This document shows positions 21,252 through 29,966 of a DNA stretch of 64,000 nucleotides, one piece after another. Position numbers and translations under genes: made by a program. The DNA comes from an uncultured Clostridia bacterium (lineage in GTDB: Bacteria; Bacillota; Clostridia; Christensenellales; UBA1242): assembly GCA_934777435.1 (NCBI GenBank), contig CAKVNK010000002.1, positions 124,001 through 188,000 on the forward strand, written 5' to 3'. Positions within the stretch are counted from its first letter, which is position 1, and the number at the start of each line of letters is the position of its first letter. The notes under the pieces were generated by a model. It saw only the letters and a list, made by a program, of their open reading frames with translations. It made no database searches and was not told the origin of the DNA.

Positions 21252-21995
21252 GTGGTACATAAAATAAAAAATTTCAAAGATTGGTTGCTTGATATTGTGT
21301 ATCCAAGGCATATCAAGTGTATTTTTTGTGGCGAAGAACTAAATGAAAACGCAGACAAAGACACTTGTGAAGATTGTGTTGAACATTTGCCATACAATTT
21401 AAATCCATGCCCTAAATGTGGTAACCCTATGGGTAAAGAAGAAATTGGTGTTTGTTTTGAGTGTAAAACAAAGAATTATGAATTTGATCAAGCAGTAAGC
21501 AGTTTTGACTATTCTGGCAAGGTTGTTAAGGCAGTGCATGATTTTAAATTTGAAGGTAACAAGCCACTTTATGAGCCTTTGGCTGAATATATGTGTGAAA
21601 CTTTGGCAGGTTATGAGATAAAACCTGACATTGTTACTTTTGTTCCTATGCAAAAGAAAAAACAAAAACAGCGTGGATATAATCAGGCGGAATTGTTGGC
21701 ACGCTTTATTGCAAATAAATTTGGCTATCCTTGTGCTGAGATTGTAAAAAAAGTTAAAGACAATCAAAATCAAGCAAGTTTAAATTTTGCTGATAGGCAA
21801 GCAAACATAGTTGATGCGTTTGCTGTTAAAAAGGAATTTATTCCTTTACTTCATGGGTTAACAGTGTTGCTGGTTGATGATGTGTTTACAACTGGTGCAA
21901 CAAGCAATGAAATTAGCAAAGTGTTAAAGCAAGCAGGGGCGGACAAGGTTTTTGTGCTAACTTTGGCTCATACTAAAATAGAAAAAGATTTATAG
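21252..21995 (+). CDS. ComF family protein (zinc-ribbon phosphoribosyltransferase-like)
   Basis: Encodes 247 aa from a GTG start with only a weak AGAG site. Four CxxC pairs (C23/26, C39/42, C53/56, C68/71) form the double zinc region typical of ComF. The rest is a phosphoribosyltransferase fold with QRGYNQAELLAR (about residues 139-150) and the PRPP loop LLVDDVFTTGAT (about 211-222). ComF/GntX proteins are linked to DNA uptake for competence in some bacteria, but the substrate of the PRT domain is unknown. No other competence genes lie nearby. Confidence 0.88.
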   Translation: MVHKIKNFKDWLLDIVYPRHIKCIFCGEELNENADKDTCEDCVEHLPYNLNPCPKCGNPMGKEEIGVCFECKTKNYEFDQAVSSFDYSGKVVKAVHDFKFEGNKPLYEPLAEYMCETLAGYEIKPDIVTFVPMQKKKQKQRGYNQAELLARFIANKFGYPCAEIVKKVKDNQNQASLNFADRQANIVDAFAVKKEFIPLLHGLTVLLVDDVFTTGATSNEISKVLKQAGADKVFVLTLAHTKIEKDL

Positions 21996-22183
21996 TAACG
22001 GCATTTAAAAGCGGTGACATATGGAAATTTAATCAACCTTATTGTTATCACTTTTTTTTATTTTGTGGTTTAAATAAGTGTTGTTGGGAGTGTAAAAATT
22101 TTATAAATAAAGCAAAAGATTGGTTGAAATGCTACCTAAAACGCTATATATAGTGGATATTCGCCAAATAACTGACATATTAT

Positions 22184-22212
22184 TTGACAAGTCTAAAAAA
22201 ATGTTGCATAAT
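22184..22212 (+). promoter_or_regulatory. Promoter of the four-helix membrane protein gene
   Basis: TTGACA, 17-nt spacer, CATAAT, 34 nt upstream of the ATG. Confidence 0.6.
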
Positions 22213-22246
22213 TTAATCATAGTTTAGGCTATGAAAAGGAGTGTTT

Positions 22247-22765
22247 ATGAAAAAACAAAATTTAACTGCGGGCATGTCTTTAAGCCTTGCAACTTGCTTT
22301 GTGGCATTTGTCAATTTGTTGTTGCCTATAATGTTGCTTATACAAGATTCAATGTCTGGTTCTGGCTCTGCCACAATGGACGGAAAAACTATCTTCTTTG
22401 TATTGGCTCATGGCATGGTTGCTATATTTGGCCTTGTATTCACAATTTTAGCAATTATCAGCATCTGCAAATTAGGCAACAAAGATGATGAAAAAGTTGC
22501 TAAAAAGAAAGGCTTGTATATTGCAACAATCGTTTTCCAAGCAATAGTTCTTGTTGCTTGCATTATTGTTTCAATTAATGCTTTCAAAGCAATTAACGCA
22601 TTTATGTCAGTGGAAAACCAAGAAGAAGGCATAGCAAACTTAATGATGTTTGGTTCTTCATACATTGCACTTATTGGTGCAACAGTTGTTCACCTTGTTG
22701 CATTTATTGTTAACTTGGTTGCAGTTATCAAACTTAAAAAACCGGTTACAGTTGAGGCTAAATAA
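22247..22765 (+). CDS. Small predicted membrane protein, four helices
   Basis: Encodes 172 aa. The ATG is preceded by AAAAGGA at 6 nt; a GTG two codons upstream overlaps that site and is rejected. Four hydrophobic segments (about residues 8-32, 47-73, 90-114 and 132-160) are separated by short charged loops such as LGNKDDEKVAKKKG, and the tail ends KLKKPVTVEAK. I recognise no family. Monocistronic, with its own promoter and a terminator shared with the convergent recD2. Confidence 0.75.
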   Translation: MKKQNLTAGMSLSLATCFVAFVNLLLPIMLLIQDSMSGSGSATMDGKTIFFVLAHGMVAIFGLVFTILAIISICKLGNKDDEKVAKKKGLYIATIVFQAIVLVACIIVSINAFKAINAFMSVENQEEGIANLMMFGSSYIALIGATVVHLVAFIVNLVAVIKLKKPVTVEAK

Positions 22766-22811
22766 TTTTACATAGCGTTTAAAAATTTTCATTAATAATT
22801 GAAAATTTAAA

Positions 22812-22838
22812 AAAACACACATTTGTTTGTGTGTTTTT
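22812..22838. terminator. Bidirectional terminator between convergent genes
   Basis: AAAACACACA pairs perfectly with TGTGTGTTTT, with an A run on one side and a T run on the other. It serves the membrane protein gene (+) and recD2 (-). Confidence 0.85.
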
Positions 22839-22865
22839 TGTTTTGATTGAATATTTTTATATATT

Positions 22866-25079
22866 TTACATATCTTTAAATTCTTCAATAACAAAATCTT
22901 TAAGCAAAGTAAAGCGTTTGGCTGTGTAATTATTGTGTATCATACGGGCAAGAATTTGTTTACTACCCACAAGCACAACCGTCTTTTTGGCACGAGTGAT
23001 TGCAGTGTAAAGCAAGTTGCGGGTTATGATAATTGGAGCACCTGGTACAAGAGGAATAACCACACAATCAAATTCACTACCTTGGCTTTTGTGAATTGTT
23101 ATTGCATAGGCAAGGGTAATTTGATAAAGGTCGGTTTGGGCGTATCTGCAAATTTTTCCGTCATCAAAACGGATTGTAATTTCGTGTGTTTCTGCTTCAA
23201 TGCGTGTTATATAACCGATGTCGCCATTAAACACGCCCGTGCCGGTTTGTATTTTGCCATTTTCTTCATATTTTACATATTCCATTTCATAATTGTTTTG
23301 AATTTGCATAACTTTATCGTTAACATGAAATTTTGTAAAATCTGTTGCTAATTCGACGCCAGAAAAGTGTGGATTGATTGTGAGTTGCAAACGTTTGTTT
23401 AAATTGTCAACTCCGCATGGACCGGCCTTCATAGGGGCAAGCACTTGTATTTTTTCTGGTCTATATCCAAAATAATTTGGCAAGCGTGTTGTGACAAGGT
23501 CAACAATGGTTTCGCTGTTTTTCATTAAATCGTTGCCAGACTCATAAAAGAAATCTCGGCTTGAATTGTCAATGATTGGCATTTTGCCAGCATTGATTAA
23601 GTGAGCATTTGTGATAATTAAACTATCATTGCCTTGGCGGTAAATATTAACAAGTTGAGTGGTGTGAATTTTGTGACTTTCAATTAAATCACGTAAAACA
23701 TTGCCTGCACCTACACTTGGAAGTTGATCTTTATCGCCAACCAAAATAAGGCGTGCGGTTGATTTTAGTGCCTTTGCTAAATGGTAAAGAAGTGTAACAT
23801 CAACCATGCTTACTTCGTCAATAATCACAATGTCGGCGTCAAGTGGGTTGTTTTCATTGCGGTGGAAAATGCCTTCGCCATCTGTTGGGTTCATTTCAAG
23901 GGCACGGTGTATGGTTTTTGCTTCCATACCGCTGGTTTCGGTCAGCCTTTTTGATGCTCTGCCTGTTGGGGCACATAACAAAACTTTGTTGCCTTGTTGT
24001 TTAAACATTTCTAAAATGCAACGAACGATTGTGGTTTTACCCGTACCTGGACCACCAGTGATTATGCTAACACCTTTATTAAGGCTTGAAAGCACGGCAT
24101 CGGTTTGCTCACCATTAAGTTGAATTTTGTGTATGCGTTGATAAAGGTTGATATTGTCTAAAAAGTTAAACTTCTCGTCAAACTGATTCATGGAAAGTTT
24201 GCACAATTTGCGAGCAATATATTTTTCTTGATAATAATATTTGGTAAGTACGGTTACATCTTCACTGTGATAGGTGAAATTTTTAACCATACCTTCAATT
24301 TGTAAGTAATCAATACACTTTTCTATCAAACCGGTTTCGGCGTCAGAAAAACCTAAAATTTCAATGCAGTTCTGCACAAGGTTTGCTTTTGGTAAATATG
24401 TGTGACCTTCACGCTCGCTGGCAGTTTTTAAAGTGTAAACAAGCCCTGCTTTTATGCGGTTTTCACCATATAAATCAATGCCAAGTTTGATAGCAATTTT
24501 ATCTGCGGTGGTAAAACCTATGCCGTCAACATCTTCAACAAGTTGGTATGGGTTTGATTTAACCACTTCTATGGTTTTGTCTTTATAAATATTATAAATT
24601 TTTATTGCCATATTGGTGGTTATTTGGTTGGTTTGCAAAAACATAATAACGTTTTGCATGTCCTTCATTTCATTATAAGCGTTTGAAATTTCAATGGCCT
24701 TTTGGCGTGAAATACCTTTAACTTTGCTGAGTTGCACTGGGTTAAATTCCATAACCGTTAACGTGTCTTCACCAAATTGTTCAACAATCTTTTTCGCTGT
24801 GACTGGGCCCACGCCATAGATAAGCCCACTTGCTAAATATTTTTCAATGGCTGGCAGAGTGGTTGGTTCAACAACTTTACCTTCAGTTACTTGGAATTGT
24901 TCACCAAATTTTTTGTTGACAACAAAATTGCCTTCAAGTTCCAGAGTTTGACCTTCATAAACTTCTGGCAAAGTGCCAACAACTGTTAAACGCTTTTTAT
25001 CGTATGAAAGATTGATAACGGAATATCCGTTTTCAGCGTTCCTAAATACAGTGTTTTCCACATTGCCAACAATTTTCAT
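22866..25079 (-). CDS. recD2: RecD2-like ATP-dependent DNA helicase
   Basis: Encodes 737 aa, the usual RecD2 length. The N-terminal OB-like region and helix-hairpin-helix repeats (around residues 75-205, e.g. ASGLIYGVGPVTAKKIVEQF and VDGIGFTTADKIA) set it apart from the RecBCD subunit. SF1B motifs: Walker A GGPGTGKTT near 340, Walker B IIDEVSMVD near 416, GDKDQLPSVGAGN, and motif V/VI TIHKSQGSEFD near 658 with YTAITRAK after it. RecD2 is a 5'-3' helicase acting in replication fork maintenance and repair. It is transcribed divergently from mscL. No ribosome binding site precedes the ATG; the -10 box ends 6 nt before it. Confidence 0.95.
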   Translation of the reverse strand: MKIVGNVENTVFRNAENGYSVINLSYDKKRLTVVGTLPEVYEGQTLELEGNFVVNKKFGEQFQVTEGKVVEPTTLPAIEKYLASGLIYGVGPVTAKKIVEQFGEDTLTVMEFNPVQLSKVKGISRQKAIEISNAYNEMKDMQNVIMFLQTNQITTNMAIKIYNIYKDKTIEVVKSNPYQLVEDVDGIGFTTADKIAIKLGIDLYGENRIKAGLVYTLKTASEREGHTYLPKANLVQNCIEILGFSDAETGLIEKCIDYLQIEGMVKNFTYHSEDVTVLTKYYYQEKYIARKLCKLSMNQFDEKFNFLDNINLYQRIHKIQLNGEQTDAVLSSLNKGVSIITGGPGTGKTTIVRCILEMFKQQGNKVLLCAPTGRASKRLTETSGMEAKTIHRALEMNPTDGEGIFHRNENNPLDADIVIIDEVSMVDVTLLYHLAKALKSTARLILVGDKDQLPSVGAGNVLRDLIESHKIHTTQLVNIYRQGNDSLIITNAHLINAGKMPIIDNSSRDFFYESGNDLMKNSETIVDLVTTRLPNYFGYRPEKIQVLAPMKAGPCGVDNLNKRLQLTINPHFSGVELATDFTKFHVNDKVMQIQNNYEMEYVKYEENGKIQTGTGVFNGDIGYITRIEAETHEITIRFDDGKICRYAQTDLYQITLAYAITIHKSQGSEFDCVVIPLVPGAPIIITRNLLYTAITRAKKTVVLVGSKQILARMIHNNYTAKRFTLLKDFVIEEFKDM

Positions 25080-25085
25080 AACTCT

Positions 25086-25114
25086 ATGATACTAAATTAT
25101 TAAAAATTTTACAA
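25086..25114 (-). promoter_or_regulatory. recD2 promoter, likely giving a leaderless mRNA
   Basis: On the minus strand: TTGTAA, 17-nt spacer, TATCAT, then AGAGTT and the ATG. The expected start point coincides with the first base of the start codon. Confidence 0.55.
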
Positions 25115-25131
25115 GCACATGGGCGTTTTGT

Positions 25132-25160
25132 TTTACAAAGAAATTTTAGTTTGTTAAAAT
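25132..25160 (+). promoter_or_regulatory. Probable mscL promoter
   Basis: TTTACA, 17-nt spacer, TAAAAT, 61 nt before the mscL ATG and back to back with the recD2 promoter. Confidence 0.5.
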
Positions 25161-25221
25161 ATAGACGAATTACAAAAAATTATACAAAATAACACAAAAT
25201 AACAACACAAAGGGAAAATTT

Positions 25222-25869
25222 ATGAAAAAGTTTTTTAAAGAGTTTAAAGAATTTATATCAAAAGGCAATGTCTTTGATATGGCAGTGGGCTTAATCATAG
25301 CGACGGCATTTAATAAAATTGTGTCAAGTATGGTTAATGATATAATTATGCCACTTATCACATGGGCAACTGGTGCGGCAAGTTTGGCAGACCTTAGCAT
25401 ACCTTTGAGATGGGAAGTGGTTGACGGCGTTAAAGTTGTTACATTAAGTTGGGCTTATGGCAATTTCTTACAAACAGTTATTGACTTCTTTATCATTGCA
25501 ATGAGTGTGTTTGTTATGGTTAAAGTTGTTAATGCTTCACGTAAAAAACTGAAAGAAATGGAAGATGTGATTGTTCAACAATCAAAAAAAGAAGTTCGAG
25601 CAGAACGCAAAGCACTTAAACTTAAAGCAAAACAAGAAAATCGTCCATTTAAAGAAGTGTTGAAGGAATACGAAGAACAAAAAGCAAAAGATTTGGCAGA
25701 AGCAAAGGCTGTGGCTGATAAAGAAAAGGCCGAAAAAGAAGCAGAAGAAAGAAGAAACAATCCAACACAAGAAGATTTGCTTAAAGAAATACGTGATTTG
25801 TTAAAAGCAGAAACTAAGGTTGAAGCAAAAGCAAAAAAATCAAAAACTGAAAAAGCAAAACAAGAATAA
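25222..25869 (+). CDS. mscL: Large-conductance mechanosensitive channel MscL with enlarged C-terminal region
   Basis: Encodes 215 aa against roughly 120-150 usual. The MscL signature is clear: an amphipathic N-terminal helix, then SKGNVFDMAVGLIIATAF (TM1 and gate), NDIIMPLI, a periplasmic loop, and TM2 YGNFLQTVIDFFIIAMSVFV. After TM2 a highly charged Lys/Glu/Ala segment of about 80 residues (roughly 100-183) precedes a conserved-looking bundle helix TQEDLLKEIRDLL, followed by a Lys-rich tail. MscL opens on membrane stretch to release solutes in hypo-osmotic shock. The extra segment is likely a long cytoplasmic coiled coil. GGGAAA precedes the ATG. Confidence 0.95.
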   Translation: MKKFFKEFKEFISKGNVFDMAVGLIIATAFNKIVSSMVNDIIMPLITWATGAASLADLSIPLRWEVVDGVKVVTLSWAYGNFLQTVIDFFIIAMSVFVMVKVVNASRKKLKEMEDVIVQQSKKEVRAERKALKLKAKQENRPFKEVLKEYEEQKAKDLAEAKAVADKEKAEKEAEERRNNPTQEDLLKEIRDLLKAETKVEAKAKKSKTEKAKQE

Positions 25870-25909
25870 TAAGAATAATGTGATTGCTAAACATTTAATA
25901 AAACAATTT

Positions 25910-25932
25910 AAAGGCTTGAAAAAGCCTTTTTT
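25910..25932 (+). terminator. Intrinsic terminator after mscL
   Basis: AAAGGCTT/AAGCCTTT stem followed by a T run. Confidence 0.8.
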
Positions 25933-26133
25933 GTTTGGTATAACAACAAATTTGTAGGTTGAAATGTTGATTTTTTGTGCAAATCTGGTTTTAAAAAGCA
26001 ATAAAAATTATCTTTTTAAGGCCGTTTAACGCATAAAAATTACAAAAATTTAATAAAATCAATAAAAAAACGTTGTTTTTTAGGTTTTTTTGTTGTTTAA
26101 AGTGGATAAAATAAAAAAAATTGAAAGTGGGTA

Positions 26134-26161
26134 TTGACAAAATGTCGTTTTGCGGTATAAT
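26134..26161 (+). promoter_or_regulatory. Consensus promoter of the second GLUG gene
   Basis: Perfect TTGACA, 16-nt spacer, perfect TATAAT. The match suggests strong constitutive transcription. Its position shows that in-frame codons upstream of the ATG at 26192 are not translated. Confidence 0.85.
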
Positions 26162-26191
26162 ATCACCGAAAATTTATTTCAAGGTGGGAAT

Positions 26192-29100
26192 ATGAAAAAG
26201 TTTTTAGTGTTTTTAATTTCAATCGTAACAGTTGTAAGTTTTGGTTTAGTAACTTACTACTTTTTGCGTAATGATGAAGTTATCAACTTCCAAACAACAG
26301 AAGTATATTGTAATGTTGGCGATATTATAACTGTTGCTGATTTAGGCAAAAATGTTAAGAAACCTTCAAACAAAACAACTTATAATTATAATGCAGCAGA
26401 AGAAAGCGTTGTTAACGCTATCAAATTTGATACTGACAAAGGATACTATGTTGCAAATATGGGTGGTAACTACGAAGTTGTTATCAAAACTTCAAACAAA
26501 AAGTTTGCTGAATTCAAATTCACAGTTCACATTGGTGACGGTAGTGCAACAAACCCATACTTCATTGCAGATGAACAAGATTTTGGTAAAATCGGTAACA
26601 CATATGCTTTGGACGCAAATTATGTTTTAACAGAAGATATTACACTCTTAAACACTTTTGCTCCTATTGGCTTTGATGCTACAACTGAATCTTGGGTTGG
26701 TTTTTCAGGCACATTAGACGGTGCTGACCACACAATTATTGGATCAAACTACACATTTGAAACAGAAAATGCAGGTTTGTTCCATACATTAAACAATGCA
26801 ACAATCAAAAATTTAAAACTTTCTGGCTTTAACATCTCTGGTGCTTATGCAAATGCAGGTATCCTTGCAGGTCAAGCAAATAATGCAACAGTTAAAAATG
26901 TTCAAGTTAAATCTTCAAGCATTATCAACACTCAATCTAACGGTGTTACCGCTGGTTTGATTGGTACAGCAATCGGTAATGCAACAGAAATCTCCACATC
27001 AGCAGTTAACGATATTGTTATCAGTGCTGGTGACGGTGAAACAACAGTCCCTGCAGTTATGGCAGGTTTGGTTGGTAAACTTAACCAAGGTTTAATCAGT
27101 GCAAGTTTGGCAACTGGTACAATCACAACAGCAAACGAAGCAAGCAAAGTTGCTGGCCTTGTTGCTGAAATGACAGTTTCAAAATCTTATGGTTCAATTC
27201 AACAATCATATGCAGTTGTGTCTAGCCAAAACGCTGGTTTTGCTGGTTTTGTCCACACAGTTGCAACAACTGGTGATATGACAGACGCTAACTATTTGAA
27301 AGTGTTTATTGGTAACTATTCTGTTAATGGTTCAGTGGAAAGCGTTGTTGTTAAACCTGATTACATCAAAACATTAATCAATGAAACAAAAGGTATTTAT
27401 GGTGTCAAAGGTTATGCAACAGTTGATGATATGTTGCTTGAACACAGCACAGACAATAGTTATGTCTTCTATGCAGTTGAAGGTTCAACAACAACTTGGG
27501 ACGCATATATCTGGAAAATGACCGCTGGTAATTTGCCAGTTTTGATTAATTCTAACTTAAATCCATCAGTTGTAAGCAACGAATATTTCCGTGCTGACAC
27601 TGAAAAAGAATATATCAAAACAGTTAACGAATTTATGGACTTCATCAACAACTGCCGTACAACAGACGGAGCAATCAAAAACAAAAAATACACATTGCTT
27701 GACGATATTGATATGTCAGAAGTTGACTGGCAACAAATTGACGTTATCAACTCAACTATTGATGGTAATGGTCACAAAATTATAAATCTTAACCTTAAAA
27801 ATGTAAGCAACGACAGTTTGTCAATGTTTGGTACAGTTGACAATAGCACAATCAAAAACATTGTGTTTGAAAACCCAATCTTCTCTGCAAACGCATCAGA
27901 AGCAGCAGTTGTTGCCAACCTTGTAAATTCAAGTGATAACACATCTTCAAGCAGTATTGAATCAATCACTATTGAATTTACAACTCCAATCACAAACAAA
28001 ACAAGCCGTATTGCAGCAGTTGCTAACCGCATTGATAACTCTACAATAGTTAAAGCATGTGAAGTTAAAAATATGGTTATCGGCGATAACGCAGTTGTAA
28101 GCAGTGTTGCTGGTTTGGTTAACACAATCAATTCAGAATCTCGTATCATCAATTCAAATGTTGTTGCAACACTTAGAGGCGACCTTTTAGTTGCTGGTGT
28201 TGCAAACACAAACAGTGGTTATGTGATTGATACAAATGCAACAATCAACATCACTCATAAAAATACAACTTTGAACACAAATATTGCTGGCGTTGTTTGT
28301 ATTAACAATGGCGAAATTATGAATATTAAGTTGGTTTTGGCAGTTGATGTTCAAAAATCTGGAGATAATACAACAATTTCTGGTGTTGCTGGTGAAAACA
28401 ATGGTAACATCACAAACGTAACCATAACTGGTGATGGTATCTCAACTTCAGATAACACTTCAGACAAACTTTATGTTGCTGGTTTGGTATGCAATAACAA
28501 AGGTAAACTTGCATCATCTAAATGTTTGCTTGATAGAGTAGGTAACTACAATGCTGGTAAACATCACTATGTTGCTGGTATGGCTATTTACAACTCTGAA
28601 ATCAATTCAGTTATAAGTCAATGTGTTGTAACTTCAACAATAGAAGGTAACACTGTTGCAGGTGCTGTTGTTGTTATGAACAATTCAGCAGCAAAAATGG
28701 ACCAAGTTGTTGTTGGTTACTATAATTATAACGATAGCGATTTCAAACAAAACCTTATTAAAGGTGACAGATATGTTGCCGGTGTGGTTGTAGATTTACG
28801 TAATGGTGCAGTATCAAACGTTCAAGCAAGTAGCGAAATCTATGGTGCAACAAACAACACTGTATCTTCATTGATTGTTTTGATTTTCCCAAATGGTGCA
28901 AGTTTCAAAAACGCAGTTATTGATTCTTCATTTAACGGTTTTGGTAAATATTACAGCGAGTGCTGGCAAGACTTCCGTAACAGTGATTCATCAGTCAAAG
29001 ACGAATTGAATTACTACACAACTGGTAACAGCGACAGAAGTTTTGATATTTTGGACTATGATAAATCAGCAGGTAGTTTACAATCAGTTATTATCAACCG

Positions 29101-29407
29101 AGCATCAGCAACAAGATATGGCAAATCATATCAAACAGCAATTTTCTACAATAATGCTGTATTTGTTAAATTAATTCAATGGTTGACATATGAAAACACA
29201 GCAAACAGCAGTTTCTTTGCGATTGTAAGTGCTGATGACTTCAAAAAGATTTCAACTTACAAAGGTGAAATTGTTATGACTGCTAAAACAGGTTTCTTCG
29301 ATGCACGTACTCAAACAATCAGAAAACAAACAACATATGACTTCAACTCTGTTTGGACTGAATTGTCAAACAATGGTATTGTTTTACAATTCTTAAACAT
29401 TGCCTAA
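26192..29407 (+). CDS. GLUG-repeat surface protein with N-terminal signal/anchor
   Basis: Encodes 1071 aa. The ATG follows AAGGTGGG; in-frame codons upstream fall inside the promoter. The N-terminus MKKFLVFLISIVTVVSFGL is a signal peptide or signal anchor without a lipobox. A beta-rich domain leads to GDGSATNPYFIADEQDF and YVLTEDITL, a module that typically opens GLUG/parallel-beta-helix regions and recurs near nt 27690 (KKYTLLDDIDMSEVDW). GLUG-like motifs follow (for example VAGLVGKLNQGLIS, VAGVVVDLRNGAVS). There is no C-terminal anchor. It is the smaller relative of the giant protein at the window start and probably envelope-associated. Confidence 0.85.
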   Translation: MKKFLVFLISIVTVVSFGLVTYYFLRNDEVINFQTTEVYCNVGDIITVADLGKNVKKPSNKTTYNYNAAEESVVNAIKFDTDKGYYVANMGGNYEVVIKTSNKKFAEFKFTVHIGDGSATNPYFIADEQDFGKIGNTYALDANYVLTEDITLLNTFAPIGFDATTESWVGFSGTLDGADHTIIGSNYTFETENAGLFHTLNNATIKNLKLSGFNISGAYANAGILAGQANNATVKNVQVKSSSIINTQSNGVTAGLIGTAIGNATEISTSAVNDIVISAGDGETTVPAVMAGLVGKLNQGLISASLATGTITTANEASKVAGLVAEMTVSKSYGSIQQSYAVVSSQNAGFAGFVHTVATTGDMTDANYLKVFIGNYSVNGSVESVVVKPDYIKTLINETKGIYGVKGYATVDDMLLEHSTDNSYVFYAVEGSTTTWDAYIWKMTAGNLPVLINSNLNPSVVSNEYFRADTEKEYIKTVNEFMDFINNCRTTDGAIKNKKYTLLDDIDMSEVDWQQIDVINSTIDGNGHKIINLNLKNVSNDSLSMFGTVDNSTIKNIVFENPIFSANASEAAVVANLVNSSDNTSSSSIESITIEFTTPITNKTSRIAAVANRIDNSTIVKACEVKNMVIGDNAVVSSVAGLVNTINSESRIINSNVVATLRGDLLVAGVANTNSGYVIDTNATINITHKNTTLNTNIAGVVCINNGEIMNIKLVLAVDVQKSGDNTTISGVAGENNGNITNVTITGDGISTSDNTSDKLYVAGLVCNNKGKLASSKCLLDRVGNYNAGKHHYVAGMAIYNSEINSVISQCVVTSTIEGNTVAGAVVVMNNSAAKMDQVVVGYYNYNDSDFKQNLIKGDRYVAGVVVDLRNGAVSNVQASSEIYGATNNTVSSLIVLIFPNGASFKNAVIDSSFNGFGKYYSECWQDFRNSDSSVKDELNYYTTGNSDRSFDILDYDKSAGSLQSVIINRASATRYGKSYQTAIFYNNAVFVKLIQWLTYENTANSSFFAIVSADDFKKISTYKGEIVMTAKTGFFDARTQTIRKQTTYDFNSVWTELSNNGIVLQFLNIA

Positions 29408-29445
29408 TTTGAAGGTTTAAATTAAGTTAAACGATTAAAAAATAA

Positions 29446-29476
29446 AAAAGGACAGGCTAATAACCTGTCTTTTTTT
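29446..29476 (+). terminator. Intrinsic terminator after the second GLUG gene
   Basis: GACAGG/CCTGTC stem with a 7-nt loop, flanked by A and T runs; it can also serve spoVG on the other strand. Confidence 0.85.
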
Positions 29477-29523
29477 CTGTTTAAAATAAACTCAATTTAA
29501 GCCGTGGCTTTTATCCGTTTATT

Positions 29524-29790
29524 CTATTGGTTTGCTTTTTCTTTTTCATAAGCAGCCAACACAGCAGAAACGATTTGCTCACGTGCTTCAGTGTTTGCAG
29601 GGTGTACAATATCCCTATATTCACCGCTTGGCGCTTGCTTTGATGGCATAGCGATGAAATAACCATTTGAGCCTTCAATAATTTTTACATCGTGCACAAC
29701 AAATGCGTCATCGATTGTAAATGAGGCAACGGCCTTCAACTTGCTATCATCTTTGCTAACCATACGAATTCTAATGTCTGTAATTTTCAA
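29524..29790 (-). CDS. spoVG: SpoVG family RNA/DNA-binding regulator
   Basis: Encodes 88 aa. SpoVG proteins bind nucleic acid and affect sporulation, cell division or virulence gene expression depending on species. Family patterns seen: MKITDIRIR at the start, FVVHDVKIIEG, GYFIAMPSK and YRDIVHPAN. The TTG start is preferred because it gives the canonical N-terminus and AAGGTG lies 7 nt before it; a GTG three codons upstream (29799) is the alternative. Divergent from murC. SpoVG also occurs in non-sporulating Firmicutes, so it does not prove spore formation. Confidence 0.93.
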   Translation of the reverse strand: MKITDIRIRMVSKDDSKLKAVASFTIDDAFVVHDVKIIEGSNGYFIAMPSKQAPSGEYRDIVHPANTEAREQIVSAVLAAYEKEKANQ

Positions 29791-29931
29791 GCAGTTCACC
29801 TTCCCCTTTTTAGATTAACTTTAATGTTTGAGTTTATGTTTAAAACAAACATTTCCGTCATTAATATTTTACCATAACAACTAAAAAAATCAAACAAAAT
29901 TAAAATAAATTAAAAAAATATTTATCCCCCT

Positions 29932-29961
29932 TTGCCAAGAAAATTTTTGTTTTCATATATA
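29932..29961 (+). promoter_or_regulatory. murC promoter, likely giving a leaderless mRNA
   Basis: TTGCCA, 18-nt spacer, TATATA ending 5 nt before the murC ATG, with no ribosome binding site in between. Confidence 0.45.
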
Positions 29962-29966
29962 CCAAT

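Noticed and set aside
20762..21397. Long minus-strand open frame opposite rplL
   Set aside because: Ala/Ser-rich translation of the antisense of rplL and the comF start; no ribosome binding site and no protein-like features.
26150..26191. Upstream in-frame TTG for the second GLUG protein
   Set aside because: It lies within the TTGACA-TATAAT promoter; the ATG at 26192 has a good site and starts the signal peptide.
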